DNA from: Bryum argenteum | Lineage: Eukaryota > Streptophyta > Bryopsida > Bryales > Bryaceae | DNA length: 64,000 nucleotides | NCBI GenBank assembly: GCA_037043015.1 | Contig: CM073322.1 | Location: 11,295,601 to 11,359,600, forward strand | Direction of reading: 5' to 3' | Part shown: in pieces, positions 1 to 11,112 of the stretch | Layout: the number at the start of each line of letters is the position of its first letter | How positions within the stretch are numbered: position 1 is the first letter of the stretch | Translations under genes and position numbers: made by a program | Notes under the pieces: model-generated | Seen by the model: only the letters and a program-made list of their open reading frames with translations | Database searches by the model: none | Told to the model about the DNA's origin: nothing

Positions 1-244
1 AATCGAAGTGCGTGAAAACGTCCTGCACAGATGGACAGATCATCGGTAACTGAAAGGCAGTGGAGTTCCCGATTGATCGCAACCTCTCAACTTCATTCGA
101 CGAAGGTGAGCAATTCTTTTACATTCTGGTTCTTGATTCAGAACAGCAACTGGATGGCGCACCCTATAATTCTGGTAGTTTTGAGATATTAAACCAGTTT
201 AGCGACTTGCTAGATGTCCTGATCATTTCGACATGCCGTAGTAA

Positions 245-1198
245 CTATCTTAAGAGCCGATTCGGTAACTGTGGTGCCTTGAATTTCGGTCCCCCACAAC
301 CGCTGTCGGAGCAGACAACGGTGTGGAGGACGGTCTGGATTCGCCCCAGAAGAAGAGCCAGCGGCCGGCTAGACAATCCCAAGCCTCCTGCGCTTGGAAG
401 ATGTGAAAGGTGCAGTGCGCGGAGTAGGACCAACTCATGCTCTCTAACTTTGCGACATCGCCAGAGCACCAAGTGCTCGAAATCCTAGAAAAGCAATGAG
501 AATATCTCCCGTCGGAGTCTGCAGTGCAGGAATCGTTCGCCAGCTGTCGGGTCCATCGCCCACACCACTCGCGCCGCCGAAAGTCACTCGATCTGCACCG
601 CTCTAAGCTCATCGACTCATTACCATTTCTCACGAAGTTGATGCTGAATGAGACTGTGCGTTCCAGTATACTTCATTTTGTTCCGTCGTAAGCGAGGCCG
701 TGATTTGCATCGAAGACAAGGATAGCAGAGAAATTGTAAGTGCCAGCGAACTCGTTGGGGGACCATCAGCTCCACAGAGTAAGTCCCATTCCCCAGATCC
801 TCGCTTGGTGGGCGCGATCTCCACAACGGACTCGAGAGCTCCAGCTCGTAGTAATCCCCACCTGCACATCGAAGCTCGCCTTCTCGCGTGTAAGTGTGCA
901 ACCAAAACCTGTGTACTTGATCGGTGGCGAAAGTGAGCTCGTCACTCAATCCGATCACCTTCGTGTAATTCGTATGCTGCTCGTAACAGGGCCCAGTCCC
1001 GTTTCTGGCCAGCTCGTCGACGAGATTGCCTGTGATGTTTTCAAACCGTATCAATGGAGCTTCAATTTTGTCAACAAAAAACTGATTGCCAGAAACCCAT
1101 TCTAGATTCATAAACATATGCATCATCGTCATTCCTACCAGCAGAGAGCCTGCAATCACCTGTGGTCCTGTCATCCATGCCCATCTTGCAAACTTCAT
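245..1198 (-). pseudogene. Decayed type II membrane protein with filamin/NXPE-like domain
   Basis: The minus-strand frame opens at 1198 with MKFARWAW, followed by a hydrophobic stretch at about residues 11-30 (signal anchor), then an extracytoplasmic-looking region with N-x-T/S sites (NIT, NGT, NYT). A conserved-looking segment reads RCAGGDYYELELSSPLW then SRPP and NGTYSVEL, resembling plant filamin-like/NXPE-type beta domains. Lesions: after ELMVP the frame shifts in a C run near 756-760, and the expected continuation NEFAGTYNFSAILVFDANHG is in the next frame. That frame then hits a TGA where a Trp is expected (GTK-stop-SILERTVSFSINF). Coding resumes through WCSGDVAKLES and AGRWLFFWGES, where a further shift leads to IQTVLHTVV. 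Three lesions make this a pseudogene unless sequencing error is involved. The exact family is uncertain; similarity is recalled, not searched. The 3' end below 245 could not be traced. Confidence 0.6.
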
Positions 1199-1235
1199 GT
1201 ATAGGGGGAGCCCCTCTCAAAAGGGCCTCCCCCGG

Positions 1236-1384
1236 CGTAAAAACCCACGGGCAGCCCGGAAAACAAGCCTCACAGGGAGCCTCACAGGGATGCCTCACAG
1301 GGATCCCTGTGAGGTTATGGGAGGGACCTCACGGGTGTGAGGCTCCCTCAAATTCTATTGCATCCTTGCCCGTGGGTTTTTACG
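1236..1384. mobile_element. Foldback (MITE-like) element with nested palindromes
   Basis: Perfect 18-bp inverted termini lie at 1236-1253 and 1367-1384 (cgtaaaaacccacgggca and its complement). Inside are repeats of gcctcacaggga, a perfect 22-bp palindrome at 1293-1314, and a further inverted pair (gggagcctcaca near 1275, tgtgaggctccc near 1336). The element lies directly upstream of the start codon of the decayed membrane-protein gene. No target duplication is obvious and it has no coding capacity. Confidence 0.6.
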
Positions 1385-1399
1385 ACTGGCTATGGAGAC

Positions 1400-2130
1400 G
1401 ATGACTGCTCCCTTACAAGCAATGATTGATGTTTTTACATGGAGAAGATGACGAGCAAATTTTTCTTAGAAACCATCGAGTTAACTTTCTTATCAATGTC
1501 TTCTATTGAAAAAAAATAGGAGCGCTTCGGAAAAGGCAAGAAAGAAAAGGCAGAACTTAGGATATTCAGTCCGTTGCATTAGGGAATGTGCACTCTGTAC
1601 ACCGTCACCCACTCGTGCTCACGGTGTTACATTACCACAACAGTTGTTCCATATAAGGTGACCATGAATTAAAGAAAGCACACAGAAACCATGGTAGAGC
1701 TGCCGAATCCTTTCATTGTTTCACCATGCCGACTGTTGAAGAATAGAAACCATGCCGAGGAATACTTCACCACATCAACCTTTGTTGAGAGAAAGAAATC
1801 ATGGCAGAAGTTCTTAGCATTGTCAACCTCTTTCATTGAAGGAAGTATGTACAGTGGTTACAGAAGTGTGTTCTGACGGAACGATTCCTCTTCCAATATA
1901 GCTAATTTCCCTACATAACTCACAATCAAGTTGTGAAATTTAAACATACAACAACCATGTAACATAACATTCATAATGAAAAATGTCAATAAAAAAATCA
2001 AACAAGAATAAAACACATGATGTGAGTGTTTAAAATTCTATGCAAAAAGTAGAGTGGTTATCTATTTGCATCGAAAACAAAGCCATGAGCTACAAAACCA
2101 TGCTAAAAACACAAATTTACAATTGTAACG
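1400..2130. other. AT-rich spacer, no gene seen
   Basis: The stretch contains low-level degenerate repeats around 1690-1850 (recurring gaaaccatg and cattg-aagg blocks). I see no convincing exon. It may include the lost terminal part of the Tc1/mariner relic next to it. Confidence 0.4.
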
Positions 2131-2134
2131 ACTA

Positions 2135-2515
2135 CCCTCGTGTATAGCCACCTTTTGCTTGATAAACATCTGCTGCTCTCTTAGGCATAAACATAATCAA
2201 TTTCCTCACGATATCAACCTCGATGCTATATCAAATTTTTTGCATTTTCTCCCACAAATCCTTCTTGTTAGTCGGTTTCTACTCCGACATTCCCATACAA
2301 TGTTCTACTTCATTCCAAAGATATTCTATAGGATTCAAGTCATGAGATTAAGACAGGTGCCAAGTTAGTTGAAACTTCTATACTTACAACCAATTTATAA
2401 CATACTTAAAAGTATGTTTAGGACCGTTGTTGTGCTGAAAATAACAAATGGCTTTTTACTTACTATTAGCTGAAAAATGAGCACCTATCTACCAAAGATG
2501 ACGCCAACTCATTTT
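2135..2515 (-). pseudogene. Tc1/mariner transposase relic
   Basis: Read on the minus strand from about 2515 to 2135, the sequence gives degenerate but recognisable DDE_3-type transposase blocks: SWRHLW-stop-IGAHFSANS, then CYFQHNNGPKHTFKYV, then SHDLNPIEYLWNEVEH, KDLWEKMQ, and finally RKLIMFMPKRAADVYQAKGG. These match the Tc1/mariner order QxDNxPKHTSK, SPDLNPIEhLWd, and C-terminal KLI-SMPRR-x-AKGG. The second catalytic Asp is Asn here (QHNN), while the third-region Asp (DLNPIE) remains. There are several in-frame stops (after INWL, after HLS, after MSE, after MQKI). It is a dead relic; its terminal repeats were not found. Confidence 0.8.
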
Positions 2516-2889
2516 AATATTTGTGATTGTGAGCCAGGTATATGTAAATGACATCAAAAGAGGTTTCTACACACATATCGATACTCTCTTTCTTAACAAA
2601 CCTCACCATACAGAGATCTTCAAAAGAGCTGAAGGTGAGATCTATACTAAAAAGTAAGTCAATAGATACGATGTCGATTTGCCTAATGTATGAAAAAAAC
2701 CAAAGATTTGTTTCAAATTTTTACATTGAAACTAAGCCTTCATAATGTAAGGAATAATTAAACATCATCAAAGGAATTATCCGGTGGATTAACCGGGAAA
2801 ATAACTGGTAGATCAACATAGGGTAATCCAAAGATTAATTAGACATCGTCCGGTGTATCAACCCAAGCATCACCCCAGAGATAAATCGA

Positions 2890-3522
2890 AGAATTAGTGG
2901 AGAGATTAAGGGAAAGGTCAAGCAAGGGATTAGTCTGGACGGTACAAATTTGACACGCGAAGAGGTTCTGGAGTTTGAAGATGCAGATGCAGGGTTCCAG
3001 TTGCAGCAACAAGAAGCTTTATTAACTCGGTAGAAGTTCCAAACTCAGGTGAATATTCCTATAGTACGTTCTCGATTCCATGTTCTGACAACACGCATGC
3101 TCATCCAAGGAATTCCAAGCATGAGGTTTGGAAAGAAGTGTCGTTGAAGTTTAGATGCCCCTAGGGCCGACCACAAGAACAGATGGATGAGTAAGGGCCA
3201 CATGAACGGATAATTACATCATTGGAGTGACTATGGGTCCGCAACCGGGGTGTGGTGTGGTCATCACCATCATCAATGACAAAGACAAGGCATATCTTGT
3301 GTCAGTGAGCACTATTCCACAATGTACCTGCGAAGACTTTGTTGGTATGAGTTGTAAGGCAGCAAGTAAGAAGTGGGTGTCGTACAAGCACATATATTAT
3401 GTTTTCCGTTACTTACGAACGTTAGTTGAACTATGACACAGACAAGTTTATTCACCAGCCTACATACTCCTACAACGAGGTTGTGCAGATTCTAGAGCTT
3501 GCTGGAGTTGTAGAGAAATAGT
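2890..3522 (+). pseudogene. SWIM zinc-finger protein relic
   Basis: The plus frame at 3227-3436 carries YLVSVSTIPQCTCEDFVGMS followed by CKAASKKWVSYKHIYYVFRY. This is the SWIM pattern CxC...CxH seen in plant SWIM proteins and Mutator/FAR1-type transposases. The usual Cys of the CKH motif is Tyr (SYKH), so zinc binding is damaged. The natural C-terminal tail (NYDTDKFIHQPTYSYNEVV and following, stop at about 3522) lies in another frame after the 3436 stop. Upstream fragments such as GISLDGTNLTREEVLEFED at about 2925-2985 look like the same gene in shifting frames. This is a frameshifted pseudogene, possibly of transposon origin. Confidence 0.7.
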
Positions 3523-3524
3523 GA

Positions 3525-4985
3525 ATGGTTGAACAAGTTCAATAGCCCTGTGCAAGTTATTATACATAGACTTTAAACTAGGATTACATTGTCAACTAAT
3601 ATATTTTTTGTTATGCTTATAGAAGTTATGTTTACAGACTGTAGGAAGTACTTCCTCTTCTGTATTAGGATACAAGTATATCCATAATACTTCAAAACTT
3701 TGTTTATCGCTCCAAATTACGGTTTATGGTCATTGCCGGTGGTATATATATCTCATATACTTTGGTGTCTTATATGTGTTTACTGATTTTATTTCTAATT
3801 TATCCGTATGGTGTCACTCGTGATTATTTTTTTGAGATGGTCATCTTCTCTACATATTGATCCTATCGCCGTGGGATTTCAAAATTCCACGCTTATAGGC
3901 CCCCTTTCTTACATCCAAATTTCTAATGTCTATATCTTAAAAGTTGTTTAGTTTTCACTTAAATCAATTGAATTTTCCTCCAAATTACACTATGAATAGT
4001 GACTTGCTCATATGTTCCTGCTCCCTACTCATATATTTCTGCTCGTGGCTTGCTGCTCGCTGCTCGTGGCTCACATCTAAGCAGCATCCTTAGGGGTTAA
4101 AGTCAACATTGACATGATAAAGGGTTGAAAGTTTGACGACTCTTTTCTTCTCATTCGATATTTGATTTTGAAACTAGAATCATGTCTTGTTTCGCGGTAG
4201 TAATTCAAAATCAAATTCAAGATAATATAAAACAATTTGTGAACTTTTTTTCTTAAGCAAATACAGATAACAAGATGCATGTTCTACCAAATCTTCTTTT
4301 AATACCCTCTTTTAGAAAATTATCTACATCACGGTTCAAAAAGCGTAATGAGTCTTTGAAAGTTTGCATGGGCATACTCTACTTAGATATCTACATAGGA
4401 AAATTAATGAGTTTGAAGTAACAATCGTCAACTCACCTTTTTCACAAAGTAGACTATGTTATTTGTGTTCAAAGTATCTCTTTTTCTCCAATTTAGATAC
4501 TCTCATAACAATATTGTACCATGTAGTTTGTAGTTCTACAATACTTCCATTTTGGTCGCATGTTTTTCTATTCTTTTTTTTTCATATTTTTGAAATTTTC
4601 AACTTACCACACTTATTTCTTACTCACTGACTTGGTGATTTCTTTCGCAAATTACTCAAATTCTAATAACTTTCATTAGAAAGAAAGCATAAAAAAGTTT
4701 GGCCTTGCTTTCCCTCTGCATCGGCAAATAGAATGCAGAGAGAGCATTCATTATTCTGGCTCGACATAAGCAGAAACTTAACTCCTCAGATTTAATGACA
4801 TATTTAACTAAATATGGACAGTCCACGGTCTACAATTAAGAACAATAGTTTCAAAATGATTTCTAGAATATAGGTTCAATGAAGATACTCTTCAAATATG
4901 TAGATTTTAAGGTCATGGATGGAGGGATCTCCCCATGTTTTAAAGTCCATAAATAAGCTCAAAGTCCAAATTTAGTTAAATGATG
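3525..4985. other. Repeat-derived, no intact gene
   Basis: The segment near 4345-4460 (gtttgcatgggcatactc and following) is a diverged relative of 35825-35930 inside the TIR element at 35241-36173. The flank therefore includes pieces of that repeat family. Nothing else is recognisable. Confidence 0.45.
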
Positions 4986-4987
4986 CA

Positions 4988-5101
4988 TTTTAGTTATTTT
5001 TTTATGTTTTTTTCATTTTAGTTTTTTTTTTATGTTTTTATCATTTTAGTTTTTTTATGTTTTTATCAATTTAGTTTTTTTTATGTTTTTATCATTTTAG
5101 T
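4988..5101. repeat. T-rich tandem repeat, about 4 copies
   Basis: About four diverged copies of a unit close to tttttatgtttttatcattt plus tagt, differing mainly in T-run length. Confidence 0.85.
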
Positions 5102-5204
5102 TCAAACTATTTATACTGAACACTATGACACCAAAGTTTGTTTTTCTTTGCTCCCGGATAATGGAAAGGTATGGGTTTGGGTTTGGGTCAAAGGTCTGGT
5201 CCTA

Positions 5205-5420
5205 TTAACCCCTAAATATCCTTAAAACCCGATTCGGGTTTTGGAGCTTTTGGTCAGGGTTGTTTTTGGGGCAAAAATTAATTTTTTTGGACGCATTTTT
5301 TACAGTAGGTGGGTTATTCTATAAAGAAGGTGTGGTAGAAAATTTGAAAAAAACTTCCTATTTTTCCGCCTAATTTGGCATTTTTTCAAAATCAAGCTTG
5401 GGTGGGGCAGGTCGAGCAAT
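5205..5420. repeat. Diverged left end of the TIR family seen at 35241
   Basis: The end ttaacccctaaatatcc, followed by acccgattcgggttttgg, then an acagtag-gtggt block and an AT-rich segment, parallels the left end of the element at 35241-36173 (ttaacccctaaaaatccagg, accgattcggttttc, acagtaatgtgtatgtggt). No partner right end is clear nearby. Confidence 0.5.
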
Positions 5421-5563
5421 GCCTTCGGCCAACCACGGGTGATGTCAGATTTTGGCGGGCAGCGTGGGTTAGTGCCCAAGATTAGCGAGGGGCAGGGTAT
5501 TTAGAATGGGATTAGGGATAAACCCTTGATGCAAAATTGGGGTTGGCCAACAAGAAGCACTAA

Positions 5564-5731
5564 ATGCGATTTGTCTTCCATCCGCCTCGACACCAGTGTG
5601 TTGTGTGCAAAGTGAAGAGACCGCACACTTATTGCTACAGGTGTGGCGGTAAGTTTATGTGTTACCCCAAGGGAGGTTGCTATAAGTGTTGGCATACCGC
5701 CATAGCACGGTGTTGTACAGGTCGCTATTGA
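5564..5731 (+). CDS. Short ORF with transposase-type zinc ribbon (55 aa)
   Basis: The ATG at 5564 opens a 55-residue frame ending at TGA 5731. Its core has Cys pairs C12/C15 and C24/C27, then C33, C39, C42 and H44 (QCVVCK, YCYRCGG, MCYPKGGCYKCWHT). This CxxC...CxxC...C...CxxxH arrangement ending in a WHT-like motif resembles the C-terminal zinc ribbon of piggyBac-type transposases. The catalytic domain is not visible upstream, so this is most likely the 3' remnant of a transposase gene and not a free-standing gene. The family link is from recall; a profile search would settle it. Confidence 0.5.
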   Translation: MRFVFHPPRHQCVVCKVKRPHTYCYRCGGKFMCYPKGGCYKCWHTAIARCCTGRY

Positions 5732-5865
5732 TACTCTAGGTATGGATTTCTTATACCCATTGGATATCCCCCCACCATCTATATATATAATTGAATATTG
5801 TATGGCGATCCTTCCTACCCACTAGAATACCAACCTACAAACATACAAACCTTCCAACCTATGAA

Positions 5866-6036
5866 CTCGGGGGCCCCAAGACGCAGTGCTCAGGGGCCCC
5901 AGACGTACTATTCGGGGGCCTAAGACGCACTGCTCGAGGGTCCCATACGCACTGCTCGGGGGCCCCAGACGCACTGCTCGGGGACCCCAGACGCACTGCT
6001 CGGGGGCCCCATATGCACTGCTCGGGGGCCCCAGAC
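5866..6036. repeat. GC-rich 22-bp minisatellite, about 8 copies
   Basis: Tandem units close to agacgcactgctcgggg plus gcccc repeat about eight times with a 22-bp period and point variants. Each contains a ggggcccc palindrome. It is strikingly GC-rich within AT-rich surroundings. The period is not a multiple of three, so the frames through it are not meaningful. Confidence 0.9.
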
Positions 6037-6334
6037 AAAAATTAAAAAATGATAATACGGTTTGATAAATGGTAGATACCGGATACTTTTTTGAAAGTAC
6101 CATGTAAAGATTTCCCAGTGGGGAGAACGGGGACCTTACTAGTTTGATATGTTACAATATTTTATGAAATCATATTTTTTTTGTAATTTTTGCAAGCACT
6201 ATGCGATTCTATTTTTTCCCTAACTCACAATTTTTTGTTTCCACTATTGTAGGATGCAAGTATGATGACATTGGAGCACTTCTCCGTCTTTACTTGGACA
6301 CACAATGGGGCTCATGTTATTGTGAAAGGGACTT

Positions 6335-6381
6335 CTTTTTTCTTTTTTTCTTTTCTTTTTTTTTTTTTTTTTTTTTTTTTT
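6335..6381. repeat. Long poly-T tract
   Basis: A nearly pure T run of more than 40 bases. It could be the poly-A tail of a retroposed copy on the minus strand, whose body would be the GC-richer block to its right. Confidence 0.8.
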
Positions 6382-7025
6382 GATGCTCAAAAGTATGCTC
6401 CCACTTTTTTCAGTGCTAGTCGGGCACGAAATCGAGCACAGGCCCGAAGGCTAACGTTGGGAGGCGGGAGCCCGCGCTTACAGCTACAATCGTTGTCGGC
6501 TCTGTTCAGGTGGGAAGGAGCGAGCAGAGCAGGCTAAGCTCCGGCTCTAGTATCAGCTGGCTTGGCAGACTCGAGCCTCGACCAGTTTGCTAGGCAGGTG
6601 CTCCAACTCGGCCAGATTGCAGAAGAATACTCCAGCGACAGGTGACACGTCCAGCGGAAGGATCAAATTCGCAATTTCAGGTTACCCAACGTCACTCAAC
6701 TACGGTCCAAAACGCCTTCCAAGCTTGCAGATGCTTTTACATTGAAATTGGTCACGCGTCAACAATTGGATTTAGCAAATCATTTATTGCGATCCTCTCT
6801 TGATTTAGTGTGGAGGTTAGTGGGAGTGTGCACTTACAATTTTAGCCATGTTTACAAGATTTTGATTGGTGTAGTTGTAACTACAGTGAATGCGATCCCA
6901 CCATTTTGTTTGTGCCTCATTACTTGCAAAATGGGAATCGGAGGAGCAGGAAGGGAGCGAGCATTCGCGAGCTGCCCCTCTCCCTCACATCTAAAGGATT
7001 TTTGTTTTACTCATGGAAATTCATA
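6382..7025. other. Anonymous GC-richer block next to the poly-T
   Basis: About 300 bp of mixed composition begins right after the poly-T and grades into AT-rich DNA. Short open frames exist in several readings, none recognisable. A retroposed transcript on the minus strand is possible but unproven. Confidence 0.3.
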
Positions 7026-9623
7026 ACTTCTTGGAAATTTCAAGACATCAAGGAAATTTAGGGGTTAAAGAGGGGGCTGGGAATATCCTTCATCATTATT
7101 TGAAGGGTTTAGGAAAAAAAAAAATCACTTTCCACAATCTCCTCTTTGAGAAGCATTCAAAAATGTAGTTATTTTTTCTCATAAAGAATATGAAGAGGGG
7201 AAATATTATGTGAAGTTGTTCTTGGAAATCTTTGGAACCCCGGGTCCTGCCATAAGATTCATTTGTCTAGTTTGTCTATATTGATCATACGCATAATAAA
7301 CACACTTGAAGATCTGACGCACGTACTTATAATTTATTGATGCGTCTATTTATTTTAACGGAAATTGTATAAAATTTGAGGTATACATATTCTCTAAGCC
7401 TTATAAAGCCCGTAATAGATTATGCTAAAAAAGTGTTATAGAATTTTTACGGAAATGAATGTGTGGGTTATAAATGGAAGACTTTATCACTTAAATTACT
7501 GACAAAAACAAGAATAAAATTTGAAAAATTTTCATACTTTGATGTTTTGACCTGAAGTCGGAACCAAGGTCCTTTGGATAAAGTTATGAGTTTTATTTGG
7601 AAGATTGTTTTCTTATGCTAGTCCAAATACCGCAAACTTTTTTTTAAGACATTGAAAGCCAAATAAATATACACTTTTTACAACAAGTTAAATGGTCTTC
7701 TATTAAAAAAATTGTTGCAGCTATTAAGAACACTTTTATCCGTATAATCATACATGTATATTAAGCTAGTTCACATTGTTGAGCCAACTCAAAATAACAC
7801 AACGAATATGAGAATTATTTTTATTCTTTCTTCTTCTTATATTTAATCATGACAATCATATAATTATATGTAATTATATATATAATTATATAATTATATA
7901 TATTTTGATATTTATCATAATTTTTTAATTCAGAAAGTAGGTCATTTGAAGAAAAATCAGTTAAAGGAATCTTATATTATAAGGATTATGGTTGAATAAT
8001 CGTAAATATTATTTACATTTGATGAAACTCATGTAATTTATTTATTTTGATGATTTTTATCTATTACGCAAATAAACATTGAGAAATAGCTCAATAATAC
8101 TTTCATCAACGTACTTATACACAAAATTGAATGCTTTTTTATGGTTTTGAGTATAACTATACATATGAACGTAAAATTGAAAAACTTTATAGACAAATTT
8201 TTAGACTATTGTGAACGATAAATTTGAAAGACTTTATAGACGTAAGAGATATGTATTATTAAATATTGGGAATATTATGTTTGTAATATACTTTCCCCAA
8301 AATAAAGGAATTGTAGTTTATTTCTTATGGTTAAAAATATTTGTAAGTTTATTATAATATAGACGTTAGAGTTTCATATTATTGATTTAATTCCTAGTTC
8401 TTTTTCTTCTTTTCGTTTTTTGTTTTTTTCCCTTTCATGTGCAGTATATATTTTGAATATTATGATAAAATTTGATATTGATAATTGAACCATTATGAAT
8501 GAGTTAATAAAATTTAATTTACATCATTTAAATTTTAAGTAAAATAAAATACTTGTAGTAGTTCTTTGATAATGCATTTTGTATCATGATGAATCGAGCT
8601 ACTTTTCATCCACTCTCAAGACTAGATTAGCCACCTTTCAAAGTTGTTTATTATCTTCTTTTCATAGTATATAAGAGATGGTTCACCGTTGTGAAAATAT
8701 TTTCTCATCTCTTTTTTGTCCGATTGCTGAGTTTTTTAAGAGCAGAATCACTTTGAGATATATAAAACATTTGAGTTTTCTTGCATACAACCATCTTTCA
8801 TTTTTTGTCCTCTTCTAGCATGTTATATCCTTTTGTGCCTTCTCTTAAGCGTTTATCTTTGCTCCATCTTTTACTCTTAGTTATCTTCCCCTCAGGGTCT
8901 CTAGCATAGGTTGCGCCTACCTTTCGTCAGGTAATGAGGTTGCTTTTCGGGCATCTTCCTCACAGTTGTTTATTTTAGACTTGTGCACATTTCTTTTCTC
9001 ATGGGTAAAGTTGCATCCATGAGTTCGATGTATGTCTGTAATGCACTTAAAAACTCCAAATGATAGAATTACTCAGCCTCTAAGTTAATCCAAAACTCTA
9101 AAACAACTCAAATCCCAATAACATAGTAAAAAAAAACAAAAACAAAATCCCCAAACCTTAGTAATCATATGAAGTCATTTTCTCTCTTGTGAGAAAAAAT
9201 AATTTGAATGGATATAAGGTAAAAAAGAAAAAATTTGTATTACAGATTAACTTATATAAACATGCGTTATTGAATTTTGGCACAACGTACAAATTAAATT
9301 TTGGTTGAAAATTTACCAATATTTTTCAAATACTATTTTGTTTTAAGAAAACATACCTCATTTTCATATTTTAGTAATAAATTACAAAAGTTTAAAAACT
9401 TGTTGATACATCAGTTGTAAAAATTTAGCAATAGAAAAATAACACAATCAATTAATATTTATCATTATAGGAATATTTTTTATAATTGGTTTGAATTGCT
9501 TGCATTGAATTTATTTTTTCTTGAAAATCTAAATGTCTGTTACGACATTGTTTTCATCCATGATATTCTTTTTTTAAAAAATAAAGCAGTTAATCAATAA
9601 AATTAAATTTTGATTATTTATGG

Positions 9624-9665
<42 letters not shown>

Positions 9666-10688
9666 AGCATATAATATATTTTGTTTTAAACTTAAGAATG
9701 AAATTTCATTTTAATGTGATAATAAAATAGAAAACTTTAAATGATGATTTTAATACATACTATATGTTTCATCGACACTTTACATATTAGAATATCTCAA
9801 ACACATGTATACTTGATAAATCTAATTCTATATAATTTTGTTACGTGATTGAGATGTTACAAATATTTGAAATCTTTGTCAATAATATAAATATTTTTTA
9901 TATGAGTATATCATGAGTATGTTTTTTATATCCATCTTGTCAAAATAAAAATAAAAATAAAAATAAATAAATGTCTTTTATTATTTTGGATTGAGGTTAT
10001 TAATAAATTTATATAAAAAAAAAACTCTATCCTTTTTCTAATCCTGATAATGTAAACATTTTTTATTGTTAACTTCATGACAACAAAATAGCAAATGCAT
10101 TGTGTTATGCTTAAATATTTTAAGTCTTCTTTATGAGATGATTTTGGAATTTTTAATAGACAATTAGTAATATTATTATAGAAAAAATTAATGATATGCT
10201 CTAGATTTTTAGATTAATAAGTTTTTGAAAAACTATATTGAATCCGGCATTCCCAAATTGTACTTTAGCACAAATTACATGCCAGACAAAATAAAACCAT
10301 GTGTATCTCGACGCTAAGGATGTCTCATATAATCTCATACTTGATGTCACAAACTTTGTATGTCTAATGAAGATATTGATTCTACGTGGCATTTGTGATA
10401 TTCGTTTGACTACACCTGAAATTCTTGACTCTAATTCTTGACTCTTATAGTGACGACCATCAAATGAAAAAGATCTCGATCCTCAAAGTTTTCACTTGTC
10501 ATTTTGAACGTCATATTTCTACATATGGCTCTTTTAGAGGTCAAATGAAACATATTATTCACCAAAGTTTTCATCCATCTTTGAAAATGTTGAATTGCAC
10601 CTTCAACCCTTCACCATCGGAAATGTTGAAAAACAACATTTTTGATGACAAAAATATAATAAGAGCCATAACTTCTTCATTCAAAGCC
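7026..10688. other. Very AT-rich gene-free stretch
   Basis: No exon-like open frames. It contains A/T-rich low-complexity patches (about 7855-7915, and aaaataaaaataaa-type sequence at about 9945-9971). A right-end-like motif of the 35241 family (aatttaggggttaaag) lies near 7057. Confidence 0.5.
9625..9662. repeat. (TA)19 microsatellite
   Basis: A perfect alternating TA tract of 38 bases. Confidence 0.95.
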
Positions 10689-10691
10689 TAA

Positions 10692-11109
10692 AGGCCTGTT
10701 CGCACTTGGCCTTAGAGGAGGTCTTAGGAGGGGGTCTTAACTCTATTAAAAAGTGTGTGTTCGCACCTACATTCATTAGTAATTACCAATCCTACATGGA
10801 TGTCCACATGGCACACTTTGAAGAGTAGGGTATTGGCAAACATTTAGGAGGACAAAAGAGCTTTGAGCAATAGTAGGCAATACTTAAGGGAGCACCAATA
10901 TTGGAAAGATTCTCAAATTTTCCTCACTTAAGAGTGATCTTATGTACTGTCCCACTTGAGGGGCCATTACATAATCCCCTCACTATTGATTACATCTTTA
11001 CAAGCCTCATTGATGACACCTTTCCTCAAAAGAAGGTATTCCTCCCCAGATTGTGGGGGTGTTAAATTTTTAGCCACGCTCTTTGCAAAGGCCAAGTGCG
11101 AACGGGCCT
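10692..11109. mobile_element. PIF/Harbinger-like MITE with TAA target duplications
   Basis: The left terminus aggcctgttcgcacttggcc is matched by its near-perfect inverted copy at the right end (21 of 22 bases over the longer arm). TAA flanks both sides (10689-10691 and 11110-11112), the 3-bp TWA duplication of PIF/Harbinger (Tourist) elements. The interior is about 375 bp, AT-rich and without transposase coding. The 137-residue open frame that spans its right half runs across the boundary and is not a gene. Confidence 0.8.
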
Positions 11110-11112
11110 TAA

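Noticed and set aside
60..488. 142-residue plus-strand frame at the left edge, and similar ones at 740-1105
   Set aside because: Opposite the decayed membrane-protein gene whose minus-strand peptides are recognisable; the first begins at a non-ATG codon.
5866..6036. CRISPR-like or coding repeat
   Set aside because: Units are head to tail without spacers and the 22-bp period does not keep frame.
9625..9662. Possible replication origin or attachment region at the TA tract
   Set aside because: A simple microsatellite in AT-rich DNA; nothing specific supports such a role.
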